Shown one piece after another: positions 29,549-38,548 of a DNA stretch of 58,032 nt; the stretch's first letter is position 1, and each line of letters opens with the position of its first letter. Source of the DNA: Deinococcus carri (GTDB lineage: Bacteria; Deinococcota; Deinococci; Deinococcales; Deinococcaceae). The notes under the pieces are model-generated. The model was not told where the DNA came from, made no database searches, and worked only from the letters and a program-made list of their open reading frames with translations. A program made the translations under genes and the position numbers. The stretch lies in the NCBI RefSeq assembly GCF_039545055.1, contig NZ_BAABRP010000020.1:1-58032 (forward strand), given 5' to 3'.

Positions 29549-32023
29549 GTGACCCTCCTGCTGCTGGCGCTCCTGGTCCTGGGCCTCGTTCTGCTGGCGC
29601 GTCTGGGGTCCCTCACGCGGGAGATGCAGGGGCTGCGTGAGCGGCTCGCAGCCCTCGAACGGCAGGCAGGAGCGCGGGCCAGCGCGCAGGCGACACCGGA
29701 GGCGGAGGACGCGCCCGTGGCCCGGCCCGGACCGGCGGAGGAGAGAGGCCCCACGCCGGAACCTCCCGCCGCACTGCCCACGCCCGCGGGAAGTCCCTGG
29801 CCGGAGGACCAGGAGGTCAGCCGGCCCCCAGCCCGCGCGCCCCTGTCCTCCCGCACGGTGTTCGCCGTCCTGGGGGCGGCGGTCACGCTGGTGGGGGCGG
29901 CCTGGTTCCTCGCGGCGCTGGCCCGCAGCGGCCTCCTCACCCGCGAGGTGCTGCTGGGGCTGGCGGCGCTGCTGGCCGCCTCGCTGTACGCGGCCGCCGG
30001 GCGGACGGCACCGGTGATCGGGGAGGCTCTGCGGGGGCTGGGCTACGGCATCCTCGCCCTGTGTCTCGGTGCGCTGGTGGGGGCGGGGGTGGCCCCGGCG
30101 GGCACCGTTCTCGCGGCGATCCTGGTCCTGAGCCTCGCGGTCGGCGTCCACGGCACCGTGCAGGGGCGGCTGCTGGGAACCGCCACCGCCCTGAGCGGGG
30201 CCAGCCTGTCCACGTGGCTCCTGGCCGACAACCTGGGCGACCCCACCCTGCCCGGGCTGGCCCTGCTGGGGGTCGCGGCCGGTACGGTCCTCGCCGAGCG
30301 CCGCCTGAATCCGGCGGGCAGCGCCCTGCTCGCCCCACTGCCCGCCGCCGGTCTGCTGGGCCTGATCGTCACCACGCGGGTCCACGACCAGCCCGGGCAT
30401 CCGCTGCTGTGGGCGCTCCTGCTGCTGGGGGCCGTCGGGGCCGCGCTGGCCGTGGGGCTGCGGCCGGGAACGGCGGGAAAGGAGGCCTCTCTCCGGCCCC
30501 CGCTGGCCGCCGCCGGGGTCCTGCTGGCGGGCCTCGCCGGGGCCGCTCCGCTCCTGCAACCGCTGGAGGAGGGACGGGGGCTTCCCGGGGGCCTTCCCAC
30601 CACGGCACTGCTGCTGGTCGGCGCGGTCTGCACGGGGCTGGCCCTCTGGCTGCACCGCCTGGGGGAGCGGCGGCGTCCAGGGACGGCCCTGCTGCGGGAC
30701 GCCGTGCTGGGGGTCGGGGTCGGCACGCTGGGGGGAGCGCTGGCGCTGGGAATGGAAGGCTGGCGGCCCTCGACCCGGCTGCTGGGGCTGGCGTCGGGGG
30801 TGGCACTGCTGGGGTCCTGGCTGCGCTCGCGGGTGTGGCGGTGGGTGGGGGCGGCGGCGCTGGGCATGCTGCTCGCTGACCATCTCCTGCACCCGTGGCC
30901 GTCCTCACTGGTGGTGGCGGGGCTGGCGCTGGGCAGCGGTCTGGCCCTCGCTGGCCGGGCCGGAGCGGCCGTGACGGGGGTGGCCGCGGCCGTCCTGCTG
31001 CGTGCCGTCTCCGCGCCGTCGGGGGTGCTGGGCGAGCTGGACGCGGGGCCACGCTTCCTGGCGGCTGCGGGGGTGGTGGTGGTCCTCTCGGCCCTGACGC
31101 TGGGGCTGGAACGGTGGGGGCAGGAACGCTTCGCTCGCACCCTGGTTTGGGGTGCGCTCGCCGCCGGGGCTTTGCTCGTTCCGCTGGGCCTGGCACACGC
31201 CGGGAGTGCGTGGCAGGTGGCGGCCCACGGCCTGCTGTCCGGCGGGCTGCTGTATGCGCTCGCGGCGGTGCACCGCCCGCTGCTGCCTCCCCGGTGGCGC
31301 GGGGGGTTGGAAGGGGCCGGCGTCGCAACCGCCGCGCTGGGCCTGCTCGTCTGGACCCAGGAGGGTGATGGGGAGGAACGGGCCGCCCTGCTCCTGGCGC
31401 TGCTGACGGTGGGGGTGGCGCTGCTGCCGGGGGAGAGCCGCTGGTTCTGGCGTGCCTGGCCGCTGCTGGCCCTGGCCGTGCTGGTCAGCGTGGCCTCGAT
31501 GCTGACGGGGCCGCGCGACCCGGGCGCAGGCCTCTGGCTGCTGCTGGGCGCGCTGGGGACGGGCGCGGCGCTGTGGCTGCTCGTAACGCTGGCCGGGCTG
31601 CGGTGGCTGGCGCGCCGTCCGGACCCCCGGGGCGATACGGCGCGGGCCGCCTCGCTCGTCGCGCCGCCCCTCCTCCAGGATGGGCTGTGGCCGGGCCTGG
31701 CCCTCGTCCTGCTCGCCCTGGGCGGGCGCACCGCCGAGCTGCTGGTCCGGGGGGAGGGGCCACTCACCTTCACCCTGACCTCGACCGTGGTGCTGCTGGC
31801 CGCCTCGGTCGCGCTGCTGGTGCAGGCGCGGCAGCTGGGCCACCCCCTGCGCTGGTGGGTGGCGCTGGCCACGTTCGGCCTCGGCGCGCTGAAGCTCGTG
31901 TTTGTCGATCTGGACGACCTCGGCGGCCTGTTCCGGGGAGCGGCGACTGCCCTCCTGGGCCTGCTGCTGCTGGGCATCGGACAGCTCGCGCCCCGGCCGG
32001 AGGAGGAACCCGCGGAGAGCTGA
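29549..32023 (+). CDS. DUF2339 multi-pass membrane protein
   Basis: An 824-residue protein of the DUF2339 family: an N-terminal anchor and coiled-coil (REMQGLRERLAALERQ), a Pro/Ala-rich linker to about residue 90, then more than 20 consecutive hydrophobic helices to the end. The first helix after the linker (VFAVLGAAVTLVGAAWFLAA) and the C-terminal LVFVDLDDLGGLFRG are family-typical. The function is unknown. The start is GTG with no clear ribosome site. High GC (many Gly/Ala/Leu codons) produces long open frames on the other strand that are not genes. Confidence 0.88.
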   Translation: MTLLLLALLVLGLVLLARLGSLTREMQGLRERLAALERQAGARASAQATPEAEDAPVARPGPAEERGPTPEPPAALPTPAGSPWPEDQEVSRPPARAPLSSRTVFAVLGAAVTLVGAAWFLAALARSGLLTREVLLGLAALLAASLYAAAGRTAPVIGEALRGLGYGILALCLGALVGAGVAPAGTVLAAILVLSLAVGVHGTVQGRLLGTATALSGASLSTWLLADNLGDPTLPGLALLGVAAGTVLAERRLNPAGSALLAPLPAAGLLGLIVTTRVHDQPGHPLLWALLLLGAVGAALAVGLRPGTAGKEASLRPPLAAAGVLLAGLAGAAPLLQPLEEGRGLPGGLPTTALLLVGAVCTGLALWLHRLGERRRPGTALLRDAVLGVGVGTLGGALALGMEGWRPSTRLLGLASGVALLGSWLRSRVWRWVGAAALGMLLADHLLHPWPSSLVVAGLALGSGLALAGRAGAAVTGVAAAVLLRAVSAPSGVLGELDAGPRFLAAAGVVVVLSALTLGLERWGQERFARTLVWGALAAGALLVPLGLAHAGSAWQVAAHGLLSGGLLYALAAVHRPLLPPRWRGGLEGAGVATAALGLLVWTQEGDGEERAALLLALLTVGVALLPGESRWFWRAWPLLALAVLVSVASMLTGPRDPGAGLWLLLGALGTGAALWLLVTLAGLRWLARRPDPRGDTARAASLVAPPLLQDGLWPGLALVLLALGGRTAELLVRGEGPLTFTLTSTVVLLAASVALLVQARQLGHPLRWWVALATFGLGALKLVFVDLDDLGGLFRGAATALLGLLLLGIGQLAPRPEEEPAES

Positions 32024-32143
32024 CCGTGCCGGAGCGGCCGCTGCCCTGGAGGACATCCGCGCCCCAGCCTCGTCCAGAGTCGCCCGCGCTGCGCCTGAAG
32101 TCTTTCTCATATCGACCTGGGCGGGGGCCGTCAGACTGCCCCC

Positions 32144-32740
32144 ATGTGGCTCCTCCCGCTCGTGCTGGCGGGTGGTCTGGGCGCTGCCCCGGCACCCTCC
32201 CCGGAACACCTGCTGTATCCCACCCAGGCCGAACGTCTTCAAATCTGCCGCACGCCGGAGCCACCTCCGACCGCAGCCGAACTGCGTGCCGTGCGGCAGC
32301 GGGTCGGTCAGCGGCAGGTGTGGTTCACGCCACCCGCCGAGGTCTTGCGGGGAGCGTGTGCCTACAGCGATCCGAAATACCCCGCGCTTATCAGGGCTGC
32401 CCGGGAATTCGAGGCAGGGCTGAGTTCCGGGCAGGCCCCACCCGCTCCGATCAGCGTGATGCTGATGGCACCCATCGGGGCCTTCAGGGAGGTGGGAACC
32501 TGGCGGGCCTGGCTGGTGCTGCGGGACAGCTTCGGGCGGGAGGTGTGGCGCTGGCAGCCGCGAACGGGCATGATCCGGCAACTGGTGCCCGGGATGGGCA
32601 CGTCCATCCTGATCTTCGATGCTCCAACCGACCAGCAGCGTGCCCTGGTGCGGCAGGCGACGGCCCTGTGGGTCGAGGTGGACTGGAAAGACGGGCGCGG
32701 CCCGCAGCGGTACAACGCCGCCTCCCTGCCCAGGACCTGA
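32144..32740 (+). CDS. Small exported protein of unknown function
   Basis: A 198-residue protein with a signal peptide (MWLLPLVLAGGLGAAPA) and no recognised domain. Two Cys (in ICRTPEP and GACAYS) might form a disulfide. The C-terminal half alternates strands and ends KDGRGPQRYNAAS. Its TGA stop is the first triplet of the 140-bp repeat (32738), so insertion of the repeat could have set the C-terminus. It follows the DUF2339 gene by 120 bases. The function cannot be assigned. Confidence 0.6.
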   Translation: MWLLPLVLAGGLGAAPAPSPEHLLYPTQAERLQICRTPEPPPTAAELRAVRQRVGQRQVWFTPPAEVLRGACAYSDPKYPALIRAAREFEAGLSSGQAPPAPISVMLMAPIGAFREVGTWRAWLVLRDSFGREVWRWQPRTGMIRQLVPGMGTSILIFDAPTDQQRALVRQATALWVEVDWKDGRGPQRYNAASLPRT

Positions 32741-32877
32741 TACTGATTCCGATTGAAGGGTGTTGAAAACACCCGGAAATCCGACCAGAGGGAGAAGGAA
32801 CAAGGGCGGATTTCGGGAGATGGATGAACAGGCGGTGCCCTCCCGACTGTTCAGGAATTGGACGGAATCCGTATGAC
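32738..32877 (+). repeat. 140-bp dispersed hairpin repeat, copy 2
   Basis: 139 of 140 bases match 11689-11828. It contains the same perfect hairpin GGGTGTT-GAA-AACACCC (32758-32774) and the same right end GGAATCCGTATGAC. It overlaps the stop codon of the upstream exported protein. Confidence 0.88.
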
Positions 32878-33325
32878 ACGAATTCCGGCCCCAGCCGTTC
32901 TGCAATCCGTCCCTTCTCCTTCCCGTCGGGTTTCGCAGGGATGGCATCACTGCTCCACCGGAAGTCGTATGACTGGGGGACGAGACTCATAACCGGGAGG
33001 GGGTCGAGCTTGCTGCGGCCCGGCATGAAGAACTGGAGACGCCTGCCCATCCGACGCTGGGCTGGAGGCTAGGGCGGTGCCCAGAAAGGTTCGACAACCT
33101 TTCTGGGCCGAACGAAGTGAGAAACCGTGATAAGGGCGGCGTGAAGTGGAGTTGCTGCCCAGGACACGCGGCAACGTAACGGAGCGCCGCCCTAGGGATT
33201 CCAGTTCATCAGTGATGCAGTCACTGGTGAACCCGACCGGACTGGTAGAGCTGTGCAGCAGAGGGGCTGGAACGGATTATCCGGAATCCGTAGGCGTCCT
33301 CACCCCCCTGTTCCTGGCCTATCTG
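32878..33325. other. Repeat-rich non-coding region
   Basis: About 450 bases with no credible gene. It holds the reverse copy of the MITE-like repeat (33070-33195) and, on either side, short pieces that recall the 140-bp repeat end (GAATCCGTA at about 33280). Open frames across it consist mostly of repeat sequence. Confidence 0.5.
33070..33195 (-). repeat. MITE-like repeat, copy B (reverse orientation, divergent)
   Basis: This is the reverse complement of the repeat at 18757, 37383 and 45001: it ends GGAGCGCCGCCCTAGGG and begins CTAGGGCGG. This copy has a longer perfect hairpin: GCCCAGAAAGGTT-CGAC-AACCTTTCTGGGC (33079-33108, 13-bp stem). Inner sequence has diverged from the other three. Confidence 0.72.
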
Positions 33326-34867
33326 TCAGGCGGGCGTGGACGCTGGCCGGGCGCTCAGTTCCAGCCAATCCAGTTCCTCCTCGACGAGGTGATAGGCGTC
33401 GTCCCCGATCTTGCCCGTGCGGCGTAACTCCGCGAGTGCCCGGCGGGACGCTTCCACCACCCGTTGCCGCAGCACGTTGTCCGGCGTGTCGTGCGGGTCC
33501 CCGCCGCTGCGGACCCGGCCCAGGTCCGCCTGGTATTCCAGCCGGAGACGCGCGGCGGCTTCCGAGTCGTCCCCCTCCAGTGCCTTCAGGGCTGCCTTCA
33601 GCGCCGCACCCCGTGCCAGGCTGGTCTCCGTCTCCACCGTCGTGTCCCGGGGCAGGCGCAGGAGCAGCAGCAGCGGGCGCAGCGTCAGCCCCTGGATCAC
33701 CAGGGTGCCCAGCACCACGACGAAGGCGGTGAGCTGGATGAAGTCGCGCCCCGGAAAGCCCTCCGGGAGCGCGAGGGCAGTCGCCAGCGTCACGATCCCC
33801 CGCATCCCCGACCAGCCGATCACCAACCCGCTTTTCGCCAGGGGCAGGGACGTGGAGGAGGACGCCGAACCCGGACCAGGCGCATGGTTCCTCCCCTGCA
33901 CCAGGGCGTACGCCAGCGCCCACACCAGGCGCACGACGATCACCACGGCCAGGATGACGAACGCCGCACCCAGCGCACGCAGGAGTTCCGCCCCGTTCAG
34001 GGCTTCGAGGATCGGCCCCAGTTGCAGGCCGATCAGCGTGAACGCCAGGACGTTCAGGACGAAGGTCACCGCGTCCCAGACAGCAAAGGTCGGCACCCGC
34101 AGCCGCGCCGACAAGACGGATCGCCGGCCTGCGGTCAACCCGAAGACGACCACGGTGACGACGGCGGAGAGGCCCAGCCGCTCGGCCAGGAGCCAGACGG
34201 CAAAGGTGAGCACGAACTGGAAGATGACCGAGGTGGGCGCGTCGTCGATGGTCTCGACCAGCAGGCCAATCGGCCACGCCAGGAGCCAGCCGACCGCGGC
34301 ACTGCCGAAGACGGTGAGGAGGAAGGCGGGCAGGACCCCCGCGGCGTTGAAACTCCCGGTCGTCACGGCCCCGACGGCCAGGGTGTAGATCAGCAGGGCG
34401 GAGGCGTCGTTGAGCAGGCTCTCGCCCTCCAGAATCTTGCGCAGGCGGTAGGGCGGGTTGACCTGCCGCAACACCGCCAACGCCGCCACGGCGTCTGGGG
34501 GTGCGAGCAAGGCCCCCAGGGCGAGAGCCGCCGCCCAGGGAAACTCGGGGAACAGCAGCCGGGCGGTGAAGGCCACGGCAACGGTGGTCAGACCAATGGC
34601 GACCACGACGAGCGACAAGACGGCCTGCCAGTTGTCCCGCAGGTCGCGCAACGAGGTGTCGTAGGCCGCGTCCAGCAAGACGGGCGCGACGAACACCGCC
34701 AGGATCAGCTCGGGGGGCAGGTCGAAGCGGGGAACCCCCGGGAGAAAGGCGACAACCGCCCCACCAACGGCGAGGAGGGTGGGATAGGGGATGTTCAGCC
34801 GCCGGGCGAGGACGGACAGGACGGTTGCTCCAAACAGCAGCCCCAGCAGGGTCTCGAAGATCAGCAT
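33326..34867 (-). CDS. Na+/H+ antiporter (CPA1 type)
   Basis: A 513-residue cation/proton antiporter with about 12 helices and a C-terminal cytoplasmic tail of roughly 110 residues. The family core is clear: LLDAAYDTSLRDLRDNW, the ALLAPPDAVAALAVLR and GESLLNDASALLIYTLA motifs that hold the ion-binding Asp residues, and a WSGMRGIVTLATALALPEG segment typical of YjcE/NhaP-like proteins. It exports Na+ (or K+) in exchange for protons. The ATG at 34867 is preceded by GGGAGG; the open frame upstream is not membrane-like and is rejected. Confidence 0.92.
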   Translation of the reverse strand: MLIFETLLGLLFGATVLSVLARRLNIPYPTLLAVGGAVVAFLPGVPRFDLPPELILAVFVAPVLLDAAYDTSLRDLRDNWQAVLSLVVVAIGLTTVAVAFTARLLFPEFPWAAALALGALLAPPDAVAALAVLRQVNPPYRLRKILEGESLLNDASALLIYTLAVGAVTTGSFNAAGVLPAFLLTVFGSAAVGWLLAWPIGLLVETIDDAPTSVIFQFVLTFAVWLLAERLGLSAVVTVVVFGLTAGRRSVLSARLRVPTFAVWDAVTFVLNVLAFTLIGLQLGPILEALNGAELLRALGAAFVILAVVIVVRLVWALAYALVQGRNHAPGPGSASSSTSLPLAKSGLVIGWSGMRGIVTLATALALPEGFPGRDFIQLTAFVVVLGTLVIQGLTLRPLLLLLRLPRDTTVETETSLARGAALKAALKALEGDDSEAAARLRLEYQADLGRVRSGGDPHDTPDNVLRQRVVEASRRALAELRRTGKIGDDAYHLVEEELDWLELSARPASTPA

Positions 34868-35225
34868 GCGTGCAGGTGCCTCCCGGAAAGGAAACTTCAG
34901 TTGGTGGCCGAGGGAGAGCACCTTACACCGAACGCCCCGATTCGCCCTCACGAATCGAGCAGGTGGGGTGCCGACGTTCCTGCTTCCACCCCGCGGAAAT
35001 ATCAGGTTTCCGGCCCAGGCCTCCCCGACCTCCTCCATACGCCGGGCACCGGACGGACCTGTCAGGCCCCGGACAGAGCGGGGGCTGCGAGCGCCGACCC
35101 CCTGGGCCACACGCGGCCCCACTTCTCAGCGGCCTGTCGGCAGTTTCAGGTCCTCCTCCGCGCTCACCCGGGAGCATAGCCCAGCCCGGCGGGAGTCCCG
35201 CCAGCTCGGCGCTCCTGCCTTACCG
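34868..35225. other. Intergenic region with a small hairpin
   Basis: About 360 bases with no gene. A perfect hairpin CGATTCG-CCCTCA-CGAATCG lies at 34938-34957, about 70 bases upstream of the antiporter start; it could be an operator or leader structure. The rest is featureless GC-rich sequence leading into the GntR fragment. Confidence 0.4.
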
Positions 35226-35414
35226 TACGATTTTGTGCGGCTCGTGTTGCTCCCCCTGTGGAGCAGAGGCGGTTCTGGGGCAGCCGTCCACTGGAACCCG
35301 GAACAGACCGCGCAAGACCACCTCGCCGTTCTCCAGGCCCTGCGGGTCAGGAACCGCCAGCGCATCATGGAGGCGCTGCACGCCCACTTCCAGCTTCCGC
35401 CCCCCACCCCCTGA
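35226..35414 (+). pseudogene. C-terminal fragment of a GntR/FCD transcriptional regulator
   Basis: The frame from about 35226 reads YDFVRLVLLPLW, then EQTAQDHLAVLQALRVRNRQ and IMEALHAHFQLPP before TGA 35412-35414. This is the last helices of an FCD ligand-binding domain (pattern H-x-x-I-L-x-A-L-x-x-R-D...A-M-x-x-H). The N-terminal winged helix is absent and no start codon or ribosome site exists, so it is a truncated regulator. Full-length relatives often control sialic-acid and amino-sugar genes, which matches its neighbours. Confidence 0.5.
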
Positions 35415-35427
35415 CAAGGAGAGTCCC

Positions 35428-35565
35428 ATGTCCCAGCGTTTCCTGCTCCGTCTCCCCCGCGCCGCCCTGCGGGCCTTGAATCCCCTCACCCCCTCGGCGG
35501 GCTTCACCCGGCTGAACGAGTCCTGCGGCGACCTGGCCGCCGGGGGGACGCGCACCCATGCCTGA
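35428..35565 (+). CDS. Short unidentified ORF overlapping nanE
   Basis: A 45-codon frame, MSQRFLLRLPRAALRAL...GTRTHA, with a strong ribosome site (AAGGAGAG) and a stop that overlaps the nanE ATG (35558). It resembles no family I know. It could be a leader peptide that couples translation into nanE, or the stub left when a gene was deleted. Confidence 0.35.
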   Translation: MSQRFLLRLPRAALRALNPLTPSAGFTRLNESCGDLAAGGTRTHA

Positions 35566-36247
35566 GCGCCCCCTGTCCGGCCAGGATGTGCTGGAACGGC
35601 TGCGCGGCGGCCTGATCGTGTCCTGCCAGGCGAACCCAGGCAGCCCCCTGCGTGACCCTTACATCATCAGCCGCCTGGCCCTGGCCGCCGAACAGGGGGG
35701 CGCGGCGGGCCTGCGGGTCCAGGGCTTCGGGGACGTGCAGGCGGTGCGCGCGGTGACGGGCCTGCCCATCATCGGCCTGACCAAGACCGACCGCGACGAT
35801 ACCGAGGTCTACATCACGCCCACCGCAGCGGAGGCCGTGCGGCTGGCGGAGCTGGGGGCCGAGATTGTCGCGCTCGACGCCACCCAGCGGCCCCGCCCGG
35901 AGCCGCTGGCGGAGATGTTCGCCGCCGTTCACGCCACGGGTGCGCGGGTGATGGCCGACATCAGCACGCTGGAGGAAGCGGAATCGGCGCTGGAGGCAGG
36001 CGCGGACATCGTGGGCACGACGATGAGCGGCTACACACCCTACAGCCGCCAACTGGAGACGCCGGACTGGGCGCTGATGGACGAACTGTGCGCGGCGGGC
36101 CTGCCGTTCGTGGCAGAGGGCCGCCTGAACACCCCCGCCGAGGCCGCACAGGCGCTGGAACGGGGAGCCAGCTTCGTGGTCGTCGGCTCGGCCATCACCC
36201 GCCCGGACGTGGTGACCCGCTGGTTCGCGGAGGCCCTGCGCGGCTGA
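35558..36247 (+). CDS. nanE: N-acetylmannosamine-6-phosphate 2-epimerase
   Basis: A 229-residue TIM-barrel protein of the NanE family, which converts N-acetylmannosamine-6-phosphate to N-acetylglucosamine-6-phosphate in sialic acid and amino-sugar catabolism. Family signatures are GLIVSCQANPGSPL near the start, GLTKTDRDDTEVYITPT (with the catalytic Lys), ALDATQRPRP, MADISTLEEA, GTTMSGYTPYS and a final phosphate loop FVVVGSAITRP. It lies 100 bases before the SIS isomerase gene and after a broken GntR gene. No NanA lyase or NanK kinase is present here, so the pathway must be completed elsewhere. Confidence 0.95.
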   Translation: MPERPLSGQDVLERLRGGLIVSCQANPGSPLRDPYIISRLALAAEQGGAAGLRVQGFGDVQAVRAVTGLPIIGLTKTDRDDTEVYITPTAAEAVRLAELGAEIVALDATQRPRPEPLAEMFAAVHATGARVMADISTLEEAESALEAGADIVGTTMSGYTPYSRQLETPDWALMDELCAAGLPFVAEGRLNTPAEAAQALERGASFVVVGSAITRPDVVTRWFAEALRG

Positions 36248-36353
36248 ATCCGCAACCGTGGCCCCGGATGCCGTAAGGCCCCACCGTCCTCAAACCCTGA
36301 CCGACCGTCGTGCAGGCGGATGTGGCGGGACAGCCTATGCTGGAGGAACAGCC

Positions 36354-37385
36354 ATGACCCACCCCGACCCCCTGATGTTGCAGGAAGCGCGCGAGGCCCC
36401 GCAGGTCGTCCGCCGCCAGCTTGCCGGGAACACCACCGTCGTGCGGGCGCTGGCCGCCGCGCTGCATGAGCGCCGCCCCCCCTACGCCGTCACGGTCGCG
36501 CGGGGCAGCAGCGACCACGCCTGCACCGTCCTGAAATACGCCCTGGAAACCCAGCTCTCGCTTCCCGTCGCCAGCCTGGGGCCGAGCGTCCATACCCTGT
36601 ACGGGGCGCGGCTGGACCTGCGGGGGGCGCTGATGATCGCCGTGTCGCAGTCGGGCACGAGTCCCGACGTGGTGGAGACGGTGCTGATGGCCCGCGAGGC
36701 CGGCGCGACGACCGTGGCCCTGGTCAACGTGGAAGGCAGCGACCTCGCGCGTGAGGCCGAGTTCGTGTTGCCGCTGCGCTGCGGCGAGGAGCGGGCCGTC
36801 GCCGCGACGAAGAGTTACCTCGCCAGCCTGACCGCGCTGCTGCCCGTGATCGCGGAGCTGACCGGGGAGGAAGGCCTGAAGCGGACCCTGGAGACCCTGC
36901 CGGAAGCCCTGGAGCACACGCTGACGCTGGAAGACCAGGCCCGCACCCTGGCGGAACGCTACCGTTTCGCGGACAACCTGCTGGTGCTGGCGCGGGGCCT
37001 GCACTTCGGCGTGGCGCAGGAGGCGGCCCTCAAACTCAAGGAGACGTGCGGCATCCATGCCGAGGCGTACAGCGCCGCCGAGTTCAGCCACGGCCCCAGG
37101 CGGCTGCTGGCCGAGGGCGTGCCGCTGCTGGGCTTCACCTCGGCCGATGCGGCGGCGGCGGCCACGGCCCAGGCCTACGCCGACCTGGGCAGGAGTGACG
37201 CGGACCTGCGGACCCTCGGCCCCGCCGCCGGCAGCACCCTGACCACCCCGCAGACGGGCCACCCTCTGACGGACCCCGTGCCCAGCGCGCTCGCCTTCTA
37301 CCTGTTCGCCGGGCACCTGGCCCTGCACAAGGGCCTGAATCCCGACGCGCCTCCCCTGCTGAGCAAGGTCACGCGCACCCGCTAG
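36354..37385 (+). CDS. SIS-domain amino-sugar isomerase/deaminase (GlmS C-domain-like)
   Basis: A 343-residue protein with two SIS (sugar isomerase) domains, similar to the isomerase half of GlmS and to glucosamine-6-phosphate deaminases of the NagB-II/AgaS group. Signature segments are VARGSSDHA, AVSQSGTSPDVVE, RAVAATKSYLASLTALLPVI and KETCGIHAEAYSAAEFSHGP. The glutaminase domain of full GlmS is absent, so deamination/isomerisation of glucosamine-6-phosphate is the likely reaction. The ATG follows GGAGGAAC. The TAG stop coincides with the left end of the third MITE-like repeat. It acts downstream of NanE. Confidence 0.88.
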   Translation: MTHPDPLMLQEAREAPQVVRRQLAGNTTVVRALAAALHERRPPYAVTVARGSSDHACTVLKYALETQLSLPVASLGPSVHTLYGARLDLRGALMIAVSQSGTSPDVVETVLMAREAGATTVALVNVEGSDLAREAEFVLPLRCGEERAVAATKSYLASLTALLPVIAELTGEEGLKRTLETLPEALEHTLTLEDQARTLAERYRFADNLLVLARGLHFGVAQEAALKLKETCGIHAEAYSAAEFSHGPRRLLAEGVPLLGFTSADAAAAATAQAYADLGRSDADLRTLGPAAGSTLTTPQTGHPLTDPVPSALAFYLFAGHLALHKGLNPDAPPLLSKVTRTR

Positions 37386-37514
37386 GGCGGCGCTCCGTTG
37401 CGTTGCCGCATGTCTCAGGCATCCACTCCACTCCGCGCCGCCCTTTTTGCGCTTCTCGCTTTGCTCGGAGAGGTTGCCAAAAAACGGCAACCTTTCTGCG
37501 CCCCGCCCTAGGGC
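37383..37514 (+). repeat. MITE-like repeat, copy C
   Basis: About 130 bp, nearly identical to 18757-18883 with a few extra bases (CCACTCCACTCC). The same inverted ends and the hairpin AGGTTGCC-AAAAAAC-GGCAACCT are present. It begins at the TAG stop of the SIS gene. Confidence 0.82.
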
Positions 37515-37546
37515 GAGAGTTCTTGCATCAGAAAAAACGTCACCAG

Positions 37547-38548
37547 CTACGGCACTTCGATGACCACCTTTCCTGTCGCCCGCCCGGTCTCGCTGTAGGC
37601 GAGCGCCTCGCGCACCTCATCCAGAGAAAACACGCGGTCAATCACGGGGCGAAGGGTGTCGTCCTGAAGGAGTCCGCCCAACACCTCCAGTTGTTTCCCG
37701 TCGGGGCGCATAAACAGGTAAGCGAAGTTGACGTGGTAACGCCGGGCAAGTCTGTAGTCCTTGAAATGCACCGCCGCGAGCGTCAATCGAACCGGCCACG
37801 TGATCTTGCGGTCACGCACGGCCTCTGGCGTCGGCGCGCCGTTGATGGTGACGAGCGTTCCGCCCCGGCGTAAGACCTTGAAAGAGCGAGCCAGCACTTC
37901 TCCGCCCTGGGTATCCAGCACGAAATCAAGGTCGGAGAGGAGGTCAGCGAACTGCTGCGTGCGGTAGTCAATGACCGTCCGTGCCCCCAGTTCGCGGACG
38001 AGCGCCTCATTCCGGGCTGAGACGGTGGTGGCGACCTCGGCCCCCAGAGAATGGGCCAACTGAATGGCGACGCTGCCCACGCCGCCCGACCCGGCCTGAA
38101 TCAGAACCTTTTGACCCCGACTCACGTGTCCCAGTTCCGTGAGGGCCTGCCAGGCGGTCAGGCCGACCAGCGGAATACTCGCGGCCTCGACGTGCGTCAG
38201 TCGTGCGGGCTTGTGAGCAGCCTCCTTTTCACCGACCAGGGCATACTCGGCAAAGGCCCCGATCCGGTCTTTGTCGAGGCGGGCGAAGACCTCGTCCCCG
38301 ACGGCAAAGCGGGTAACGGCGGAACCGACGGCGACCACTTCACCGGCCAGGTCACTGCCCAGGATCAGGGGGAGTTTGTAGGGCAGGATGGGGCGCAGAC
38401 GACCACTGCGAATGGCGAGGTCGATGGGGTTGACGCTGGCGGCCCGCACCCGCACCAGCAGGTCATGCGGGCCGGGTTGCGGCTGGGGCAGAAACCCGAC
38501 GTTCACCACGTCGTTTGGCCCGTAGCGGTCGATATAGGCGGCTTTCAT
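37547..38548 (-). CDS. NADP-dependent alcohol dehydrogenase/quinone oxidoreductase
   Basis: A 333-residue medium-chain dehydrogenase of the quinone-oxidoreductase type. It has the GroES-like N-terminus (VRVRAASVNPIDLAIRSG, GSDLAGEVVAVGSAV) and the Rossmann motif VLIQAGSGGVGSVAIQLA; no structural-zinc Cys cluster is present, as in QOR-like members. It would reduce quinones or alpha,beta-unsaturated carbonyls. The ATG is preceded by CAGGAGC and overlaps the TetR stop (ATGA at 38545-38548), so it is coupled to and probably controlled by that regulator. Confidence 0.9.
   Translation of the reverse strand: MKAAYIDRYGPNDVVNVGFLPQPQPGPHDLLVRVRAASVNPIDLAIRSGRLRPILPYKLPLILGSDLAGEVVAVGSAVTRFAVGDEVFARLDKDRIGAFAEYALVGEKEAAHKPARLTHVEAASIPLVGLTAWQALTELGHVSRGQKVLIQAGSGGVGSVAIQLAHSLGAEVATTVSARNEALVRELGARTVIDYRTQQFADLLSDLDFVLDTQGGEVLARSFKVLRRGGTLVTINGAPTPEAVRDRKITWPVRLTLAAVHFKDYRLARRYHVNFAYLFMRPDGKQLEVLGGLLQDDTLRPVIDRVFSLDEVREALAYSETGRATGKVVIEVP

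Noticed and set aside
32824..33072. 82-codon frame between repeats
   Set aside because: It consists of repeat and linker sequence, without a ribosome site.
33464..35179. 571-codon plus-strand frame opposite the antiporter gene
   Set aside because: The product is Gln/Arg/Gly-rich and lacks any motif; the antiporter on the other strand is clear.
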